A stretch of DNA of 33,443 nt from Verrucomicrobiota bacterium (GTDB lineage: Bacteria; Verrucomicrobiota; Verrucomicrobiia; Chthoniobacterales; UBA10450), in assembly GCA_003219435.1 (NCBI GenBank), contig QHOW01000023.1, positions 1 through 33,443 on the forward strand, read 5' to 3'. Positions 23,736 to 33,443 of the stretch are shown piece after piece. How positions within the stretch are numbered: the stretch's first letter is position 1; the number at the start of each line of letters is the position of its first letter. A program made the position numbers and the translations under genes. The notes below the pieces were generated by a model. That model saw only the letters and a program-made list of their open reading frames with translations, did no database searches and was not told where the DNA came from.

Positions 23736-26700
23736 GTGGCCGAAGACCGTAAGGCAGAGGGGAGGACACGCCGGCGCGCGTGGCGTCGCGTCGCGACGGC
23801 GCTTGTTATATGCGCGGCCCTCGTAGTGCTTTTTCATCGTCCACTTCTGTTAGCCCTCGGGCGACAAATCGCGTTGCATTACGCTGCGAGAGAAAATTTG
23901 AAGGCTAATTTTCGCCTTGAGGGCAATGTCTTCACGAACCTAACGGTGCGGAATCTCCACGCCATTCCAACCGGGCCGAGCGATGTCGAATCGATCGATA
24001 TCGATTTTGCGCGCGCCGATTACGGTTTGTTCGGTCCGTTGCGACATGGGCTCAGTTCAATCAAGAATCTGGAGGTGCGTTCTGCGCGCATTGTCTTGAA
24101 TCCGGCCAAGGCCCCGCTTAGGCCCCGCCCGCCGAACCCGAAAAAGAAAATTACGTTGCCCGATGTCTTTCCGGAACGAGTGCATTTAGTCGATGCAACT
24201 GTCATCGTACGAAATCGTCCGCATGATTTCGTGATGGAACATGTCGATCTTGATTTGGATCCGCGGAATCCCGGGCAATTAAGGATCGACAAGTTGCAAC
24301 TCGTCGGTGGCCAGATGTGGTTGAAAGTTGCCGCGCAGACAACCTACGCGAACAGAATCCTGATCTTGCGCGAAGTGGCTCTCTCGAATGACGAGCGTAT
24401 TCGCGAGCTGCGCGTTGATGCATCGCGTATCGCCGAAAGAAAGCTCGCTATTAATTTAAATTATTCCGTCGGAGCTGGAACGCTTTCCGGTTCTTTCGCG
24501 CTCAATGAAGCGCAATCATCGCTCAATACCGATCTCCATCTGCACGCCGAGAACGTTCCTCTCGGTGTCATCAATAAATATGCGGCGCTTCCGGAAGACT
24601 TCATTCGCGGGCAAATAGAAAAGTTGGATGTCGATCTTGGTGGTTTGATCAGTTCTCCGCGCACTTGGCAGGGGAAACTGATTGCGCAAATCAGCAATTT
24701 CCAGCAGCGAGGAACCGCGTTCGACCGCGGTATCTTTCAGATTTCCGCGGCAAATGGCACGGCGGTTCTGCAAACGGGCGACATTCTTCAGGGCGAGAAC
24801 GAGTCTCATCTTCGCGGGACTATCGAATTTCCCGCCACATTCAAAGACTTTGGCCGCACTCCGACGCATCTGGAAGTGGCTGGCACGGCAGCAGACCTCC
24901 AGCACCTGACCGCGGGAACGCCTCTCCGATTGACCGGCTCGGCTCAATTCACCGGAAAGATCGACATCGTCAACGCAAAGGTCGAAGCGAATTTTGGTGT
25001 GACTGCAAGTTCCGTCGGGTTTCCCGAAGGAACCATAGAAAAGATGAGTGCCACGCTTCGCGTGTCCAAGGTTGTGCCGCCCGCCGGCAGTAAAAAGCCG
25101 TGGTTTGCAGATCTTCGCACTGCAATGGAAATCGGTTTAACCAACATACATTACCGGGAGTACGTAATTGACTCACTAAGCGGATCGCTCAGCGGGCTGG
25201 ATGATCTGCTGGGACTGGATCGGTTAAGTCTGCGTCGAAATCAAAACGAACTAAGTGTTCGCGGCCGATACCGGCTTCCAGCAGATCCCGGCAAAGCTTC
25301 GTCACATCCAGCGGAGCTGGAGGTTAACCTGAACGGGCCTGAAGTCGGCGATTTTTGGGCGGTAGATTCGCCGAACAGAATAAGCGGGCCATTGCAAATG
25401 ACAGCTCAGATCGAATGGAAACAAGAGGTCGCCAACGGAAACGTCTCGATCTCCGGGTCGAACCTCAGGATACGGGACCTGGTTTTTCGGCAACTCAGCA
25501 CGCAATGTTCGGTTTCCAACAATGTGATCTACCTACAGGATTGCAGCGCAATTCTGAACGACAGCGATTTCATTAACGCAACCGGGAGTCTGAACTTGCG
25601 AGAGCCCTATCATTACAACGGGAAAATTTCCGCGCGCGTGGCGGATTTATCAACGCTTCAGCCTCTGCTTCGCGCTTCCGGCAACGAAAATGAACTTGCG
25701 GGGTCTTTTGCGTTGGATTGGGAGGGAAACGGCAACGCGCAAACAATCAAAAATTCGGGGAAGCTGAATCTCGTTCTGGAGAAGGGCCGTTACGGCAATT
25801 TGCAATCGGTTCAGGCAAAGATCGATGCGTCGTACTCGCCCGAGGGTCTCGATGTCCCCATTATCTTTTTCGCGACCAACAACATGGATTTTCAGGCAAT
25901 CGCCCAGGCAAAGGGCGAGACACTTGAGATCAGCAAGATTCAGCTCGACCAGGGCCAGGCGAAATTCGCAACCGGTTATGTCTCGATCCCCTTCGTGTGG
26001 GGAAATCTCGGCACGAGTGCGCCGGTCGTTCCATCCGGTGGAAAAGTCGTCGCCACGTTTCAATCCGAGAATCTGGACATACGTAAAGTTTTCGAGGACA
26101 TCGGCGTCAAACCAATGGCGTCAGGAACTTTGAATGCAAAGCTCGAGGCCAAAGGAACGGTCGCAGACTTAAACGCGCGGCTCGAATTGCAAATGCGCGA
26201 TTTACGAAGCGAGGGATGGCCACATCTCGAGCCGGCAACGTTCGATGTCACCGCGGAAGTCGTCCACGATCGGCTCGCGATCGCAGGGAAGCTTCAACAA
26301 ACTCGCATTCAGCCGTTGGAGCTAAATGCGAACATGCCGTTTGATATTCCGAAAATTGCTCACGCCGGAAAATTGCCAGACGAAACACCGATCACGGCAA
26401 AAGCTCGCCTGCCGCGAAGCCCAGTGAATTTTGTCCGCCAATTTCTTCCGGCGCTCGAGGCCCTGGATGGGGATGTCGGCTTGGACGTCGATGTAAGCGG
26501 AACAATCGACAATCCGGTCTTGAGCGGAGCGGGGGACATGCGAATCAACGTTGCCCGATTCACAAACGCGACTCTTCCTGCGCTTCACAACTTAAATGCT
26601 CGGTTAAACTTCGCTGGCAATACCGTCACGCTCGAAGGCTTCGAGGGAAACCTCGCTGGCGGCCCTTTCAGGATGAGCGGACGAATCACGTTCCCAAGGT

Positions 26701-27614
26701 TGACCGAACCGACTCTCGATTTGCAATTGAAGGCCGAGAGCGTGCTCATTGCCCGGAACGATACGCTCACCGCGCGCGCGGATGCGGACTTGAAGGTGAC
26801 GGGCCCATTCCTCACGGCCACAGTCACCGGCAACGTCGCGCTGACGAACAGTCATTTCCTGAAGAATATCGATCTTATTCCGATCGGCCTGCCGGGCCGA
26901 CCCGCGCCGGAGCCGCCGTCGTCGCGTCCAGAATTTTCCCTGCCAGACCCGCCAATCCGGAATTGGAAATTCGATGTCGCAATTAAAACAAAAGATCCCG
27001 TCCTCATTCGCGGGAACCTGGCCACCGGCGGTGCGATTGTCGATCTCAAGTCGACCGGCACAGGTCTGCATCCGGAGTTGCAAGGTTTGGTGCGAATGCA
27101 GAATGTCGAAGCGACATTGCCATTCAGCCGGCTCGAAGTTTCCTATGGCTTTCTCTATTTTGATCCAAGCGACTCCTTCAATCCGCGGATCGATCTTCAG
27201 GGCACATCGGTCATCCGCGATTACACAGTGCGGGTTTATGTCTATGGAACTTTGCTCGCGCCCGAGGCCATTTTTACGAGCGAGCCGCCCCTGCCACAGG
27301 AGGAGATCATTTCCTTGATCGCCACTGGCGTCACCAGGGCGGAATTGTCAGGAAACAATAACGTTCTCGCCGGTCGGGCTGCAATGTTATTGGTGCAGCA
27401 ACTCTACCGGAAAATTTTCAAAAAAGGCGAACCGACTCAGAGCAACGCATTTTTTAATCGCCTCGATCTGGACGTAGGAACTGTCGATCCTCGAACCGGT
27501 CAACAGCAAGTTAGCGCACGCTTCAAGATCAACGATCAATTTGTCCTCGTTGGCGACGTCGGAGTTGGGGGCGAGTATCGCGGGATACTAAAGTATCTGA
27601 TTCGGTTCCGCTAA
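23736..27614 (+). CDS. Translocation/assembly module TamB-domain protein (DUF490)
   Basis: 1292 aa, N-terminal TM, AsmA-like repeats, TamB C-terminus (GLVRMQNVEATLPFSRLEVSYGFLYFDPSDSFNPRIDLQGTSVIRDYTVRVYVYGTLLAPEAIFTSEPPLPQEEIISLIATG). Confidence 0.88.
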   Translation: MAEDRKAEGRTRRRAWRRVATALVICAALVVLFHRPLLLALGRQIALHYAARENLKANFRLEGNVFTNLTVRNLHAIPTGPSDVESIDIDFARADYGLFGPLRHGLSSIKNLEVRSARIVLNPAKAPLRPRPPNPKKKITLPDVFPERVHLVDATVIVRNRPHDFVMEHVDLDLDPRNPGQLRIDKLQLVGGQMWLKVAAQTTYANRILILREVALSNDERIRELRVDASRIAERKLAINLNYSVGAGTLSGSFALNEAQSSLNTDLHLHAENVPLGVINKYAALPEDFIRGQIEKLDVDLGGLISSPRTWQGKLIAQISNFQQRGTAFDRGIFQISAANGTAVLQTGDILQGENESHLRGTIEFPATFKDFGRTPTHLEVAGTAADLQHLTAGTPLRLTGSAQFTGKIDIVNAKVEANFGVTASSVGFPEGTIEKMSATLRVSKVVPPAGSKKPWFADLRTAMEIGLTNIHYREYVIDSLSGSLSGLDDLLGLDRLSLRRNQNELSVRGRYRLPADPGKASSHPAELEVNLNGPEVGDFWAVDSPNRISGPLQMTAQIEWKQEVANGNVSISGSNLRIRDLVFRQLSTQCSVSNNVIYLQDCSAILNDSDFINATGSLNLREPYHYNGKISARVADLSTLQPLLRASGNENELAGSFALDWEGNGNAQTIKNSGKLNLVLEKGRYGNLQSVQAKIDASYSPEGLDVPIIFFATNNMDFQAIAQAKGETLEISKIQLDQGQAKFATGYVSIPFVWGNLGTSAPVVPSGGKVVATFQSENLDIRKVFEDIGVKPMASGTLNAKLEAKGTVADLNARLELQMRDLRSEGWPHLEPATFDVTAEVVHDRLAIAGKLQQTRIQPLELNANMPFDIPKIAHAGKLPDETPITAKARLPRSPVNFVRQFLPALEALDGDVGLDVDVSGTIDNPVLSGAGDMRINVARFTNATLPALHNLNARLNFAGNTVTLEGFEGNLAGGPFRMSGRITFPRLTEPTLDLQLKAESVLIARNDTLTARADADLKVTGPFLTATVTGNVALTNSHFLKNIDLIPIGLPGRPAPEPPSSRPEFSLPDPPIRNWKFDVAIKTKDPVLIRGNLATGGAIVDLKSTGTGLHPELQGLVRMQNVEATLPFSRLEVSYGFLYFDPSDSFNPRIDLQGTSVIRDYTVRVYVYGTLLAPEAIFTSEPPLPQEEIISLIATGVTRAELSGNNNVLAGRAAMLLVQQLYRKIFKKGEPTQSNAFFNRLDLDVGTVDPRTGQQQVSARFKINDQFVLVGDVGVGGEYRGILKYLIRFR

Positions 27615-27615
27615 G

Positions 27616-29787
27616 ATGCAGCGCAGGGTCCTCTTCTGTCTCGCAAACGTGGCCCTGGCATTGAAAGTCGCGGCGCAGAGCGCGGTGGATGTTACACGGC
27701 CTGAAGAAAGGCAAAAAGCGCGGCAGGCTGTCGTAAAGCAACAGGAGAAACGTGCGCAACGGACGAGCATCATCGAATTTCGCGGCCAGCGGGCTTTCGG
27801 CGAAAAGGAATTACGCTCGGCTTTAAAAGAGGAGATCACGACGATCGACGATTTTGGGTTGAGTCCGGCCCGGGCGGACGATCTCGCGTTCTTCCTCGAA
27901 GTTTTTTACCGAAAGCATGGTTATGCGAACGTGAACGTGCATTACGCCATCGAATCGCAGGATCGCCTTCGTCTCGATATCAGCGAAGGCCCGCGCTTCA
28001 CGCTTGGGACTGTGATCTTTGATGGAAATGCGGGGGAGCCAAGCGACAAGCTCTTCGAGTATGTAGTCGGACCGACGCGCGAGCGATATTCTAAGCTTGA
28101 GAAGAAGTTGCCCTTCGTTGCTGCTGACATGCAGGAAGGAGCGGGGTTGGTGCAGCGTTTATATATCGCGGAAGGATTTTTGAATGCTGTGGTCGATCCG
28201 CCCCGTTATACTTTCCACGAGCAAACCAGCCAGGTTGACGTCGTCATTCCGATTCACGAGGGGCAGCAATATTTCTTCGGGAGCGTCTCGTTTAGCGGGC
28301 AAACCATTTATGATGCAGAGACACTGCGCGGACAGATGTTCGATCTCCTGCGACAACCTTACACCGACGCGCGAGTGGCCGATATTCCGCGGCGTCTCGA
28401 GGCATATTTCAAGGCGCGCGGTTATTATGACGTCAAAGTCGCGGCCAGCAGCGCGCCAGAGGAAGCAGTGAATGGTCGAGTACCGGTGCAAGTCGCGATC
28501 ACAGCAGGTGCTGTTTACCGCTTTGACGGCATTACAGTAACCGGGCTCGATCGACTGCATCCCAGTTATGTCGTCAAACGGTTCAGTAAACTTCGGGGCG
28601 ACATTTATAGCCCGGATGTCCTCGATGAGCGGTTTCGGACCTTGATGCGGACAGGCCTCTTTAATCTTGTCCAAATTAGACCTGTTCCGGTTGATGGACA
28701 TCTCTTGCGGCTCGACATCTCGGCAGAGGAAGCGAAGAGTAAGGAACTCGGTTTTTTGATCGGATACGGCACGTATGAGGGCGGCATCGCCGGGGTGCAA
28801 TATCGAGATCGCGATCTTTTCGGTTACGGCAGGCCGCTCACAACTTCGATTGAGGTGTCAGGACGAGGATACAGAGGGGAGATTTTGTACGAAGATCCGT
28901 TTTTCTTTGATACGGATTTTTCCTTTAAAGCTCGTCTCGCCGCATTCACTTTCAGATTCGATGGCTACACAAAATTTGAATTGGGCGGACGACTCGAGCT
29001 AACGCGAAAGATCACTAAGTACGACGAGGCCGGCGTGACCTTCGCTGTTCGCCACGTCAAAATAATCGATGCCGACATCAAGCCAGTCTTCCTCGGCGAC
29101 CAGGATTACTTTGTAAATACGCTCGGCTTCACAAATACCATCGACATGCGTGAGAGCCCCTACGTGACGCCGCGGGGGTTCCTGATCAATAACACATTGG
29201 ATTTGGCCTCGAGCGCGTTCGGAAGCGACATCGAATTTATCCGCGGCACGATCCGCCTGGGCTACTACCTTCCTTTTGGACCGAAACCTCTTACGCCCGG
29301 TGTGGTGGAAGATAAACCGGGCACTCCGTTGCGACGCTGGTTCCAGCAGTCTTCGATCGCATTCGGCGCGCGCGCCGGCATTATTCATTCGCTTACCGTG
29401 AGTGGTCCCGCGGAAGCGACCGCAATTCCCATCGATGAGCGTTTTTTCATTGGGGGAAGCGACACTGTGCGAAGCTTTGGTTATCGCGATCTCGGTCCAC
29501 ACGACCCAAAAGGTCATCCAATTGGAGGTGAATTTTTCACCGTGTTTAATGTCGAGTACACCTTTCCAATTTTCGGCGAATTGCAGGGCGCGCTGTTCAC
29601 GGACGCGGGCAATCTGCTCCCGACATCGGAAGAACCAGGCCTCGACGACATGCGCTATGCTGTAGGCGTAGGGCTGCGTTATAAATTGCCGGTCGGCCCG
29701 ATTCGTCTCGATTACGGCGTCAATCCCGACCCGCGCGCCGATGAAGACTTCGGCGCATTCCATTTCAGTTTCGGCTTTGCTTTTTAA
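27616..29787 (+). CDS. BamA/TamA family outer membrane protein (POTRA plus beta-barrel)
   Basis: POTRA-like segments; barrel motifs RFFIGGSDTVRSFGYRDLGPHD, GALFTDAGNLLP, YAVGVGLRYKLPVGPIRLDYGVNPD, terminal FHFSFGFAF. Confidence 0.88.
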   Translation: MQRRVLFCLANVALALKVAAQSAVDVTRPEERQKARQAVVKQQEKRAQRTSIIEFRGQRAFGEKELRSALKEEITTIDDFGLSPARADDLAFFLEVFYRKHGYANVNVHYAIESQDRLRLDISEGPRFTLGTVIFDGNAGEPSDKLFEYVVGPTRERYSKLEKKLPFVAADMQEGAGLVQRLYIAEGFLNAVVDPPRYTFHEQTSQVDVVIPIHEGQQYFFGSVSFSGQTIYDAETLRGQMFDLLRQPYTDARVADIPRRLEAYFKARGYYDVKVAASSAPEEAVNGRVPVQVAITAGAVYRFDGITVTGLDRLHPSYVVKRFSKLRGDIYSPDVLDERFRTLMRTGLFNLVQIRPVPVDGHLLRLDISAEEAKSKELGFLIGYGTYEGGIAGVQYRDRDLFGYGRPLTTSIEVSGRGYRGEILYEDPFFFDTDFSFKARLAAFTFRFDGYTKFELGGRLELTRKITKYDEAGVTFAVRHVKIIDADIKPVFLGDQDYFVNTLGFTNTIDMRESPYVTPRGFLINNTLDLASSAFGSDIEFIRGTIRLGYYLPFGPKPLTPGVVEDKPGTPLRRWFQQSSIAFGARAGIIHSLTVSGPAEATAIPIDERFFIGGSDTVRSFGYRDLGPHDPKGHPIGGEFFTVFNVEYTFPIFGELQGALFTDAGNLLPTSEEPGLDDMRYAVGVGLRYKLPVGPIRLDYGVNPDPRADEDFGAFHFSFGFAF

Positions 29788-29790
29788 TTT

Positions 29791-31296
29791 GTGGCTGCTC
29801 AAAGCAAGTTCAGGTCCGCTGGTATGAAAGATCGACAAGAAAGTCTGCACGGCGATGTCGGCGATCTTGGCGACGTTCCGCCTGCGATTTTTCGCGAACA
29901 ACTTCATCGCCTCGCCGATTGGATCGCCGACTATCGCGAGCAAATTGCCGAGCGCCGCATTGCTCCAAATGATAAGCCAGGGGCAATCCTGGCGCGGCTG
30001 AATCGAGCGGCACCGGAAAATGCCGCAGGGCTCGATGAAATCTTCGCTGATATTGACCGCGTGATTGTGCCCGGCGTTGCGCATTGGGCGCATCCGCAGT
30101 TCATGAGTTATTTCGGGTGTACCACGACAAGCCCCGGCATTCTCGCCGAAATGATGACCGGTGCGCTCAACGTCAATGCGATGACGTGGCGGACTTCACC
30201 CGCGGCAAGCGAGCTTGAAACGCTGGTCCTCGATTGGCTTCGGCAATGGCTTGGGTTGTCCGAGCAATTTGGGGGCGTTGTTTACGATACGGCTTCGATT
30301 TCGACGATGCACGCTCTCGCCACCGCGCGTGAGCAAGCGGCGCCGAGTACGCGGAAACAGGGCTTGAGCGGGCGTGGCCTGCCGGGTTTCCGCATTTATA
30401 CTTCAAGCCAAGCGCATAGCTCTGTGGAAAAAGGCGCGATTGCAATCGGCATTGGCGAGGACAACGTCCGGCGAATTGGGTGCAATGCCGACTTTCGAAT
30501 GGACGTGTTGGCATTGCGGAAGATGGTCGCGTCCGATCTCCGCAATGGTTTCAAACCTCTCGCTGTCGTCGCAACAGTCGGCACAACATCAACAGCAAGC
30601 GTGGATCCAGTCCCGCAGATCGCGCAAGTTTGCCGCGAACATGAGATGTGGCTGCACATCGATGGCGCTTACGGTGCCGGGCTTGCACTCCTTCCGGAGT
30701 GCAAATGGGTGGCAGCCGGTTGGAACGAAGCGGATTCCATCGTGATCAATCCGCACAAAATGCTTTTTATTCCATTCGATTTCAGCGCTCTCTATGTTCG
30801 CGATATCGCTCGTTTGCGTCGCCTCTTTACTCTCGCACCGGAACATTTGCACCTCCGCGATCCGGTCGGCGCTGAGATCAACTATATGGATTATGGAGTG
30901 CAGCTCGGTCGCCGCTTCCGCGCGCTCAAGGCCTGGGTCGTTTGGCGCGCATTTGGCCGCGAAGGGCTCGCGGCGCGCATTCGGGAACATTTGAGGCTTG
31001 CCAAACTCCTGGCGGATTGGATTGAGAATGACGAACGTTTCGAATTGTCTGCACCTGTTGTCATGGGCGTTGTTTGTTTCCGGTTCAAAGCAGGCGCTGA
31101 CGATCAGAAGATCGATATGGTTAACAGCAGCGTTGTCGAGCGCATCAATGCTTCCGGGCGCGCTTATCTGACGCAGACAAGATTGCGCGGCCGAACCGTC
31201 ATGCGCATCGGCTTGGGAAACGTTCTCACGACTGAGCAGCACCTGCGCAACATCTGGAAGCTTATTCAGGCAACAGCAACCGAAGTCGCCGCATAA
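29791..31296 (+). CDS. Pyridoxal-phosphate-dependent group II decarboxylase (aromatic-L-amino-acid decarboxylase-like); start may be at 29824
   Basis: AHPQFMSYFGCTTTSPGILAEMMTGALNVNAMTWRTSPAASELETLVLDWL, WLHIDGAYGAGLALLPE, SIVINPHKMLFIPFDFSALYVRD (PLP Lys in NPHK). Confidence 0.9.
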   Translation: MAAQSKFRSAGMKDRQESLHGDVGDLGDVPPAIFREQLHRLADWIADYREQIAERRIAPNDKPGAILARLNRAAPENAAGLDEIFADIDRVIVPGVAHWAHPQFMSYFGCTTTSPGILAEMMTGALNVNAMTWRTSPAASELETLVLDWLRQWLGLSEQFGGVVYDTASISTMHALATAREQAAPSTRKQGLSGRGLPGFRIYTSSQAHSSVEKGAIAIGIGEDNVRRIGCNADFRMDVLALRKMVASDLRNGFKPLAVVATVGTTSTASVDPVPQIAQVCREHEMWLHIDGAYGAGLALLPECKWVAAGWNEADSIVINPHKMLFIPFDFSALYVRDIARLRRLFTLAPEHLHLRDPVGAEINYMDYGVQLGRRFRALKAWVVWRAFGREGLAARIREHLRLAKLLADWIENDERFELSAPVVMGVVCFRFKAGADDQKIDMVNSSVVERINASGRAYLTQTRLRGRTVMRIGLGNVLTTEQHLRNIWKLIQATATEVAA

Positions 31297-31410
31297 TTTT
31301 TTTGTTAGATGCCCGTATCCTTCCTGTCATGCGGCCGGTTGTCCTCGAGAAACTATTTGGCGTGCTCTGAATGCTCCCTAAATTCTGCGGGCTAAAAGGA
31401 AATTCGGCTT

Positions 31411-32931
31411 ATGATGAAGTTACTTCGCAAGCATCGTCACTGGTTGATGATTGTGATCGCCATTCTCGCGATCCCTTTCATCTTCTATTTCGTGCAACGG
31501 CCGGATTACGGCGCGATGCGCTCCGATCAATTCGTTCGCATTTACGATCGCAATGTTTCGATGTTGGAAGCCCAGCAAATGGTGCGCTTGTTCAACCTGG
31601 CGCAGGCCCTTGGCATGTCGGATTTCATGCAAGCCCTGACCCCGGGCGTGCAGGATCCGAACCAGGTTTATACCCAGTTCGTATTAAACTTATTGGTTCT
31701 GCGTCATGAAGCTACGCGGCTTGGCATTCGACCGGGTGCATCGGAGGTCGCTGACGTTGTGCGTGCGCTACCGGTATTCCAAAGCGAATCGGGCTTCGAC
31801 CTGCATAAGTTTAGCGATTTCGTGCAAAATGCGCTCGCGCCCAATGGTCTTGCCGAGGAGCACATCGAGCAACTGGTTCGTGACGAGCTCTGCCTGAACC
31901 AAATTAAGCAGCTGCTCGGGACAGGCGTCTCCATCCCGGAAGCAGAGATCAACTCAGATTACCAACGGGCCTACGACAAATTATATGTGAGCCTTGTTCG
32001 GTTGCGCCCGGACGATTTTGCCAGGGAAATCACAATCACTGATGAGGACGTGCAGAAGTATTACGAAACACACCAGGCTGAGCTCAAAAGCGAGGAAAAA
32101 CGCAAGGTCGATTTTGTCAGCCTGACGCTCACTGACGATCAGAAGAAGCTGACTGGAAAAGAGCGCATCGAGGTTCTGCAGGAGCTTTCCGACCGCGCAA
32201 CCGATTTCACCCAGGCGCTCCTGGAAAAAGACGCGGATTTCAAGCAAGTGGCTGAGAAATTTCATGTGCCGGTGCGGACGACCGGCGAGTTTACGGCAAC
32301 GAATCCAGATCCGCAGTTGAATGCCGACCCACAACTCAGCGCCGCTGCTTTTAAACTATCGTTGAAAGAACCGCACAGCGATCCAATCCAGGTGGCGGAT
32401 GGATTTTATATCCTGCATCTCGCCGGGATCGTGGAGGCGCGTCCTCTCAGTATTGAAGAGGCGAAACCGAAGATCGTGGAGGCGATCAAGGGCTCTCGGG
32501 CTCGTGAGCTGATGTCAACGAAAGGCGCGGAGATTGCTCGGCAGCTACGCCAGGCGACTCAATCCGGCCAGGCGCTCGAAGCAACAGCCCAACAAGCGGG
32601 AGTAAAAGTGGAGAAGCTTCCGCCTTTCTCGGTGCTGGAGGAAGGAACGGAAGGCCGGGACAAGAAGCCGAAGGAGGAGTCGCCTGAGATGCTCACAATT
32701 AAGAATGCCGTGGCGTATCTGAACCCGGGTGAGATTACTGACTTTTTGCCGGCGGGGGACAGTGGACTCATCGCTGTGTTGGGAAAACGCGAGCCCTCCG
32801 CGGACGCAACAAATAGCGAGAAGAAAGCGGCATTTGAAAAACGGCTCATGAACAACAAGCGGCAAATTGTTTTTTATGAATGGCTGCGGGAGCGGCAGCA
32901 AGCGGCCGGCGTGCAATTTGCCAAAGGCTAA
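31411..32931 (+). CDS. SurA/PpiD-like peptidyl-prolyl cis-trans isomerase, membrane anchored
   Basis: N-terminal TM (HWLMIVIAILAIPFIFYFVQ), SurA_N-like region, PPIC-type rotamase segment (ITDEDVQKYYETHQAELKSEEKRKVDFVSLTL...VADGFYILHLAGIVEARPLSIEEAK). Confidence 0.75.
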   Translation: MMKLLRKHRHWLMIVIAILAIPFIFYFVQRPDYGAMRSDQFVRIYDRNVSMLEAQQMVRLFNLAQALGMSDFMQALTPGVQDPNQVYTQFVLNLLVLRHEATRLGIRPGASEVADVVRALPVFQSESGFDLHKFSDFVQNALAPNGLAEEHIEQLVRDELCLNQIKQLLGTGVSIPEAEINSDYQRAYDKLYVSLVRLRPDDFAREITITDEDVQKYYETHQAELKSEEKRKVDFVSLTLTDDQKKLTGKERIEVLQELSDRATDFTQALLEKDADFKQVAEKFHVPVRTTGEFTATNPDPQLNADPQLSAAAFKLSLKEPHSDPIQVADGFYILHLAGIVEARPLSIEEAKPKIVEAIKGSRARELMSTKGAEIARQLRQATQSGQALEATAQQAGVKVEKLPPFSVLEEGTEGRDKKPKEESPEMLTIKNAVAYLNPGEITDFLPAGDSGLIAVLGKREPSADATNSEKKAAFEKRLMNNKRQIVFYEWLRERQQAAGVQFAKG

Positions 32932-32943
32932 GCACGGATGAGT

Positions 32944-33185
32944 TTAACCACGAATTGACACGAATGGACACGAATTACGGAAGCCCGGTAACCGTGGACC
33001 TTCTTATAAATGATTTCTCCCATCTCTATTCGCGTGAATTTGTGTGATTCGCGGGCATAAAATTTTAGCTCAGCCGGGCGAATAACCCGCCACGGCGCAT
33101 AGGTGCGAACAGACGGCGAATAGATCAGAAAGAGATGTCGCAAACCGGATTGTTATTGGTGTTAATTCGTGTTCATTCGTGGTTT
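32944..33185. repeat. Decamer arrays CACGAATTNN in inverted arrangement flanking a ~180-bp spacer
   Basis: CACGAATTGA CACGAATGGA CACGAATTAC (left); reverse complement of CACGAATGAA CACGAATTAA CACC (right); a degenerate block at 33027-33055. Confidence 0.8.
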
Positions 33186-33200
33186 GCTCTTGTGGCACAG

Positions 33201-33443
33201 ATGACGCCCGAAGAAATCTTTGATGACGCCAATGGCGATCTCGCCATCGGCAATTTGGAAAGCGCGGTGGAGAAATACCGGCGCTGTGTTCAGATCGCTC
33301 CGGACTTTTTCGATGGCTGGCATGCCCTTGGCATGTCCCTGATGAAGCTCGGTCGCTTCAATGAAGCAATCGAAGCAGGGAAAAAAGCGGTTGAGCTTCG
33401 ACCCAATGATCAAATCGGCTGGACCAGTCTCTCGCTCTTTTAC
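33201..33443 (+). CDS. TPR-repeat protein (3' end outside window)
   Basis: MTPEEIFDDANGDLAIGNLESAVEKYRRCVQIAPDFFDGWHALGMSLMKLGRFNEAIEAGKKAVELRPNDQIGWTSLSLFY; open to window end. Confidence 0.85.
   Translation, partial: MTPEEIFDDANGDLAIGNLESAVEKYRRCVQIAPDFFDGWHALGMSLMKLGRFNEAIEAGKKAVELRPNDQIGWTSLSLFY

Noticed and set aside
28999-30093. 364-aa minus-strand ORF antisense to tamA and the decarboxylase
   Set aside because: Shadow ORF of two well-supported genes; composition shows no recognisable domain.
1-33443. CRISPR arrays, tRNA or rRNA genes
   Set aside because: No regularly spaced identical repeats with unique spacers, and no recognisable tRNA/rRNA signatures; the repeat arrays found have 7-10 nt periods.

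Overview
The window looks like a GC-rich Verrucomicrobia/Spartobacteria-like chromosome segment (taxonomy is inference), mostly housekeeping. In order it holds: 3' end of mqnE and mqnA (futalosine menaquinone pathway), a DUF72 protein, recJ-recG-htrA, a CADD-family protein, a Cys-rich mini-protein, a treS-maltokinase fusion, a DUF4440-like protein, an ECF sigma factor with a mini anti-sigma, DUF2017-clpS-ybeY-panE, a type II NADH dehydrogenase, rpmI, a small SRP RNA, a HIT protein, nrdR, a frameshifted EamA transporter, tamB-tamA, a PLP decarboxylase, a SurA/PpiD-like PPIase and a partial TPR protein. The standout is recG. Its helicase domain carries an in-frame insertion of about 210 codons encoding a REP-associated tyrosine transposase (RAYT/Y1-type, 'MPDHVHLL' HUH motif). 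The insertion is bounded by 58-bp inverted, double-hairpin REP-like ends, with no stop codon and no start codon of its own ahead of the domain. A third copy of the same REP lies in frame right after the recG start codon, and the hairpin stems covary between copies. mqnA carries a separate in-frame palindromic insertion. Intergenic regions hold several other palindromic or terminally inverted elements and unusual 7-bp and 10-bp periodic repeat arrays in inverted orientation. All calls are from reading the sequence only; no searches were run.
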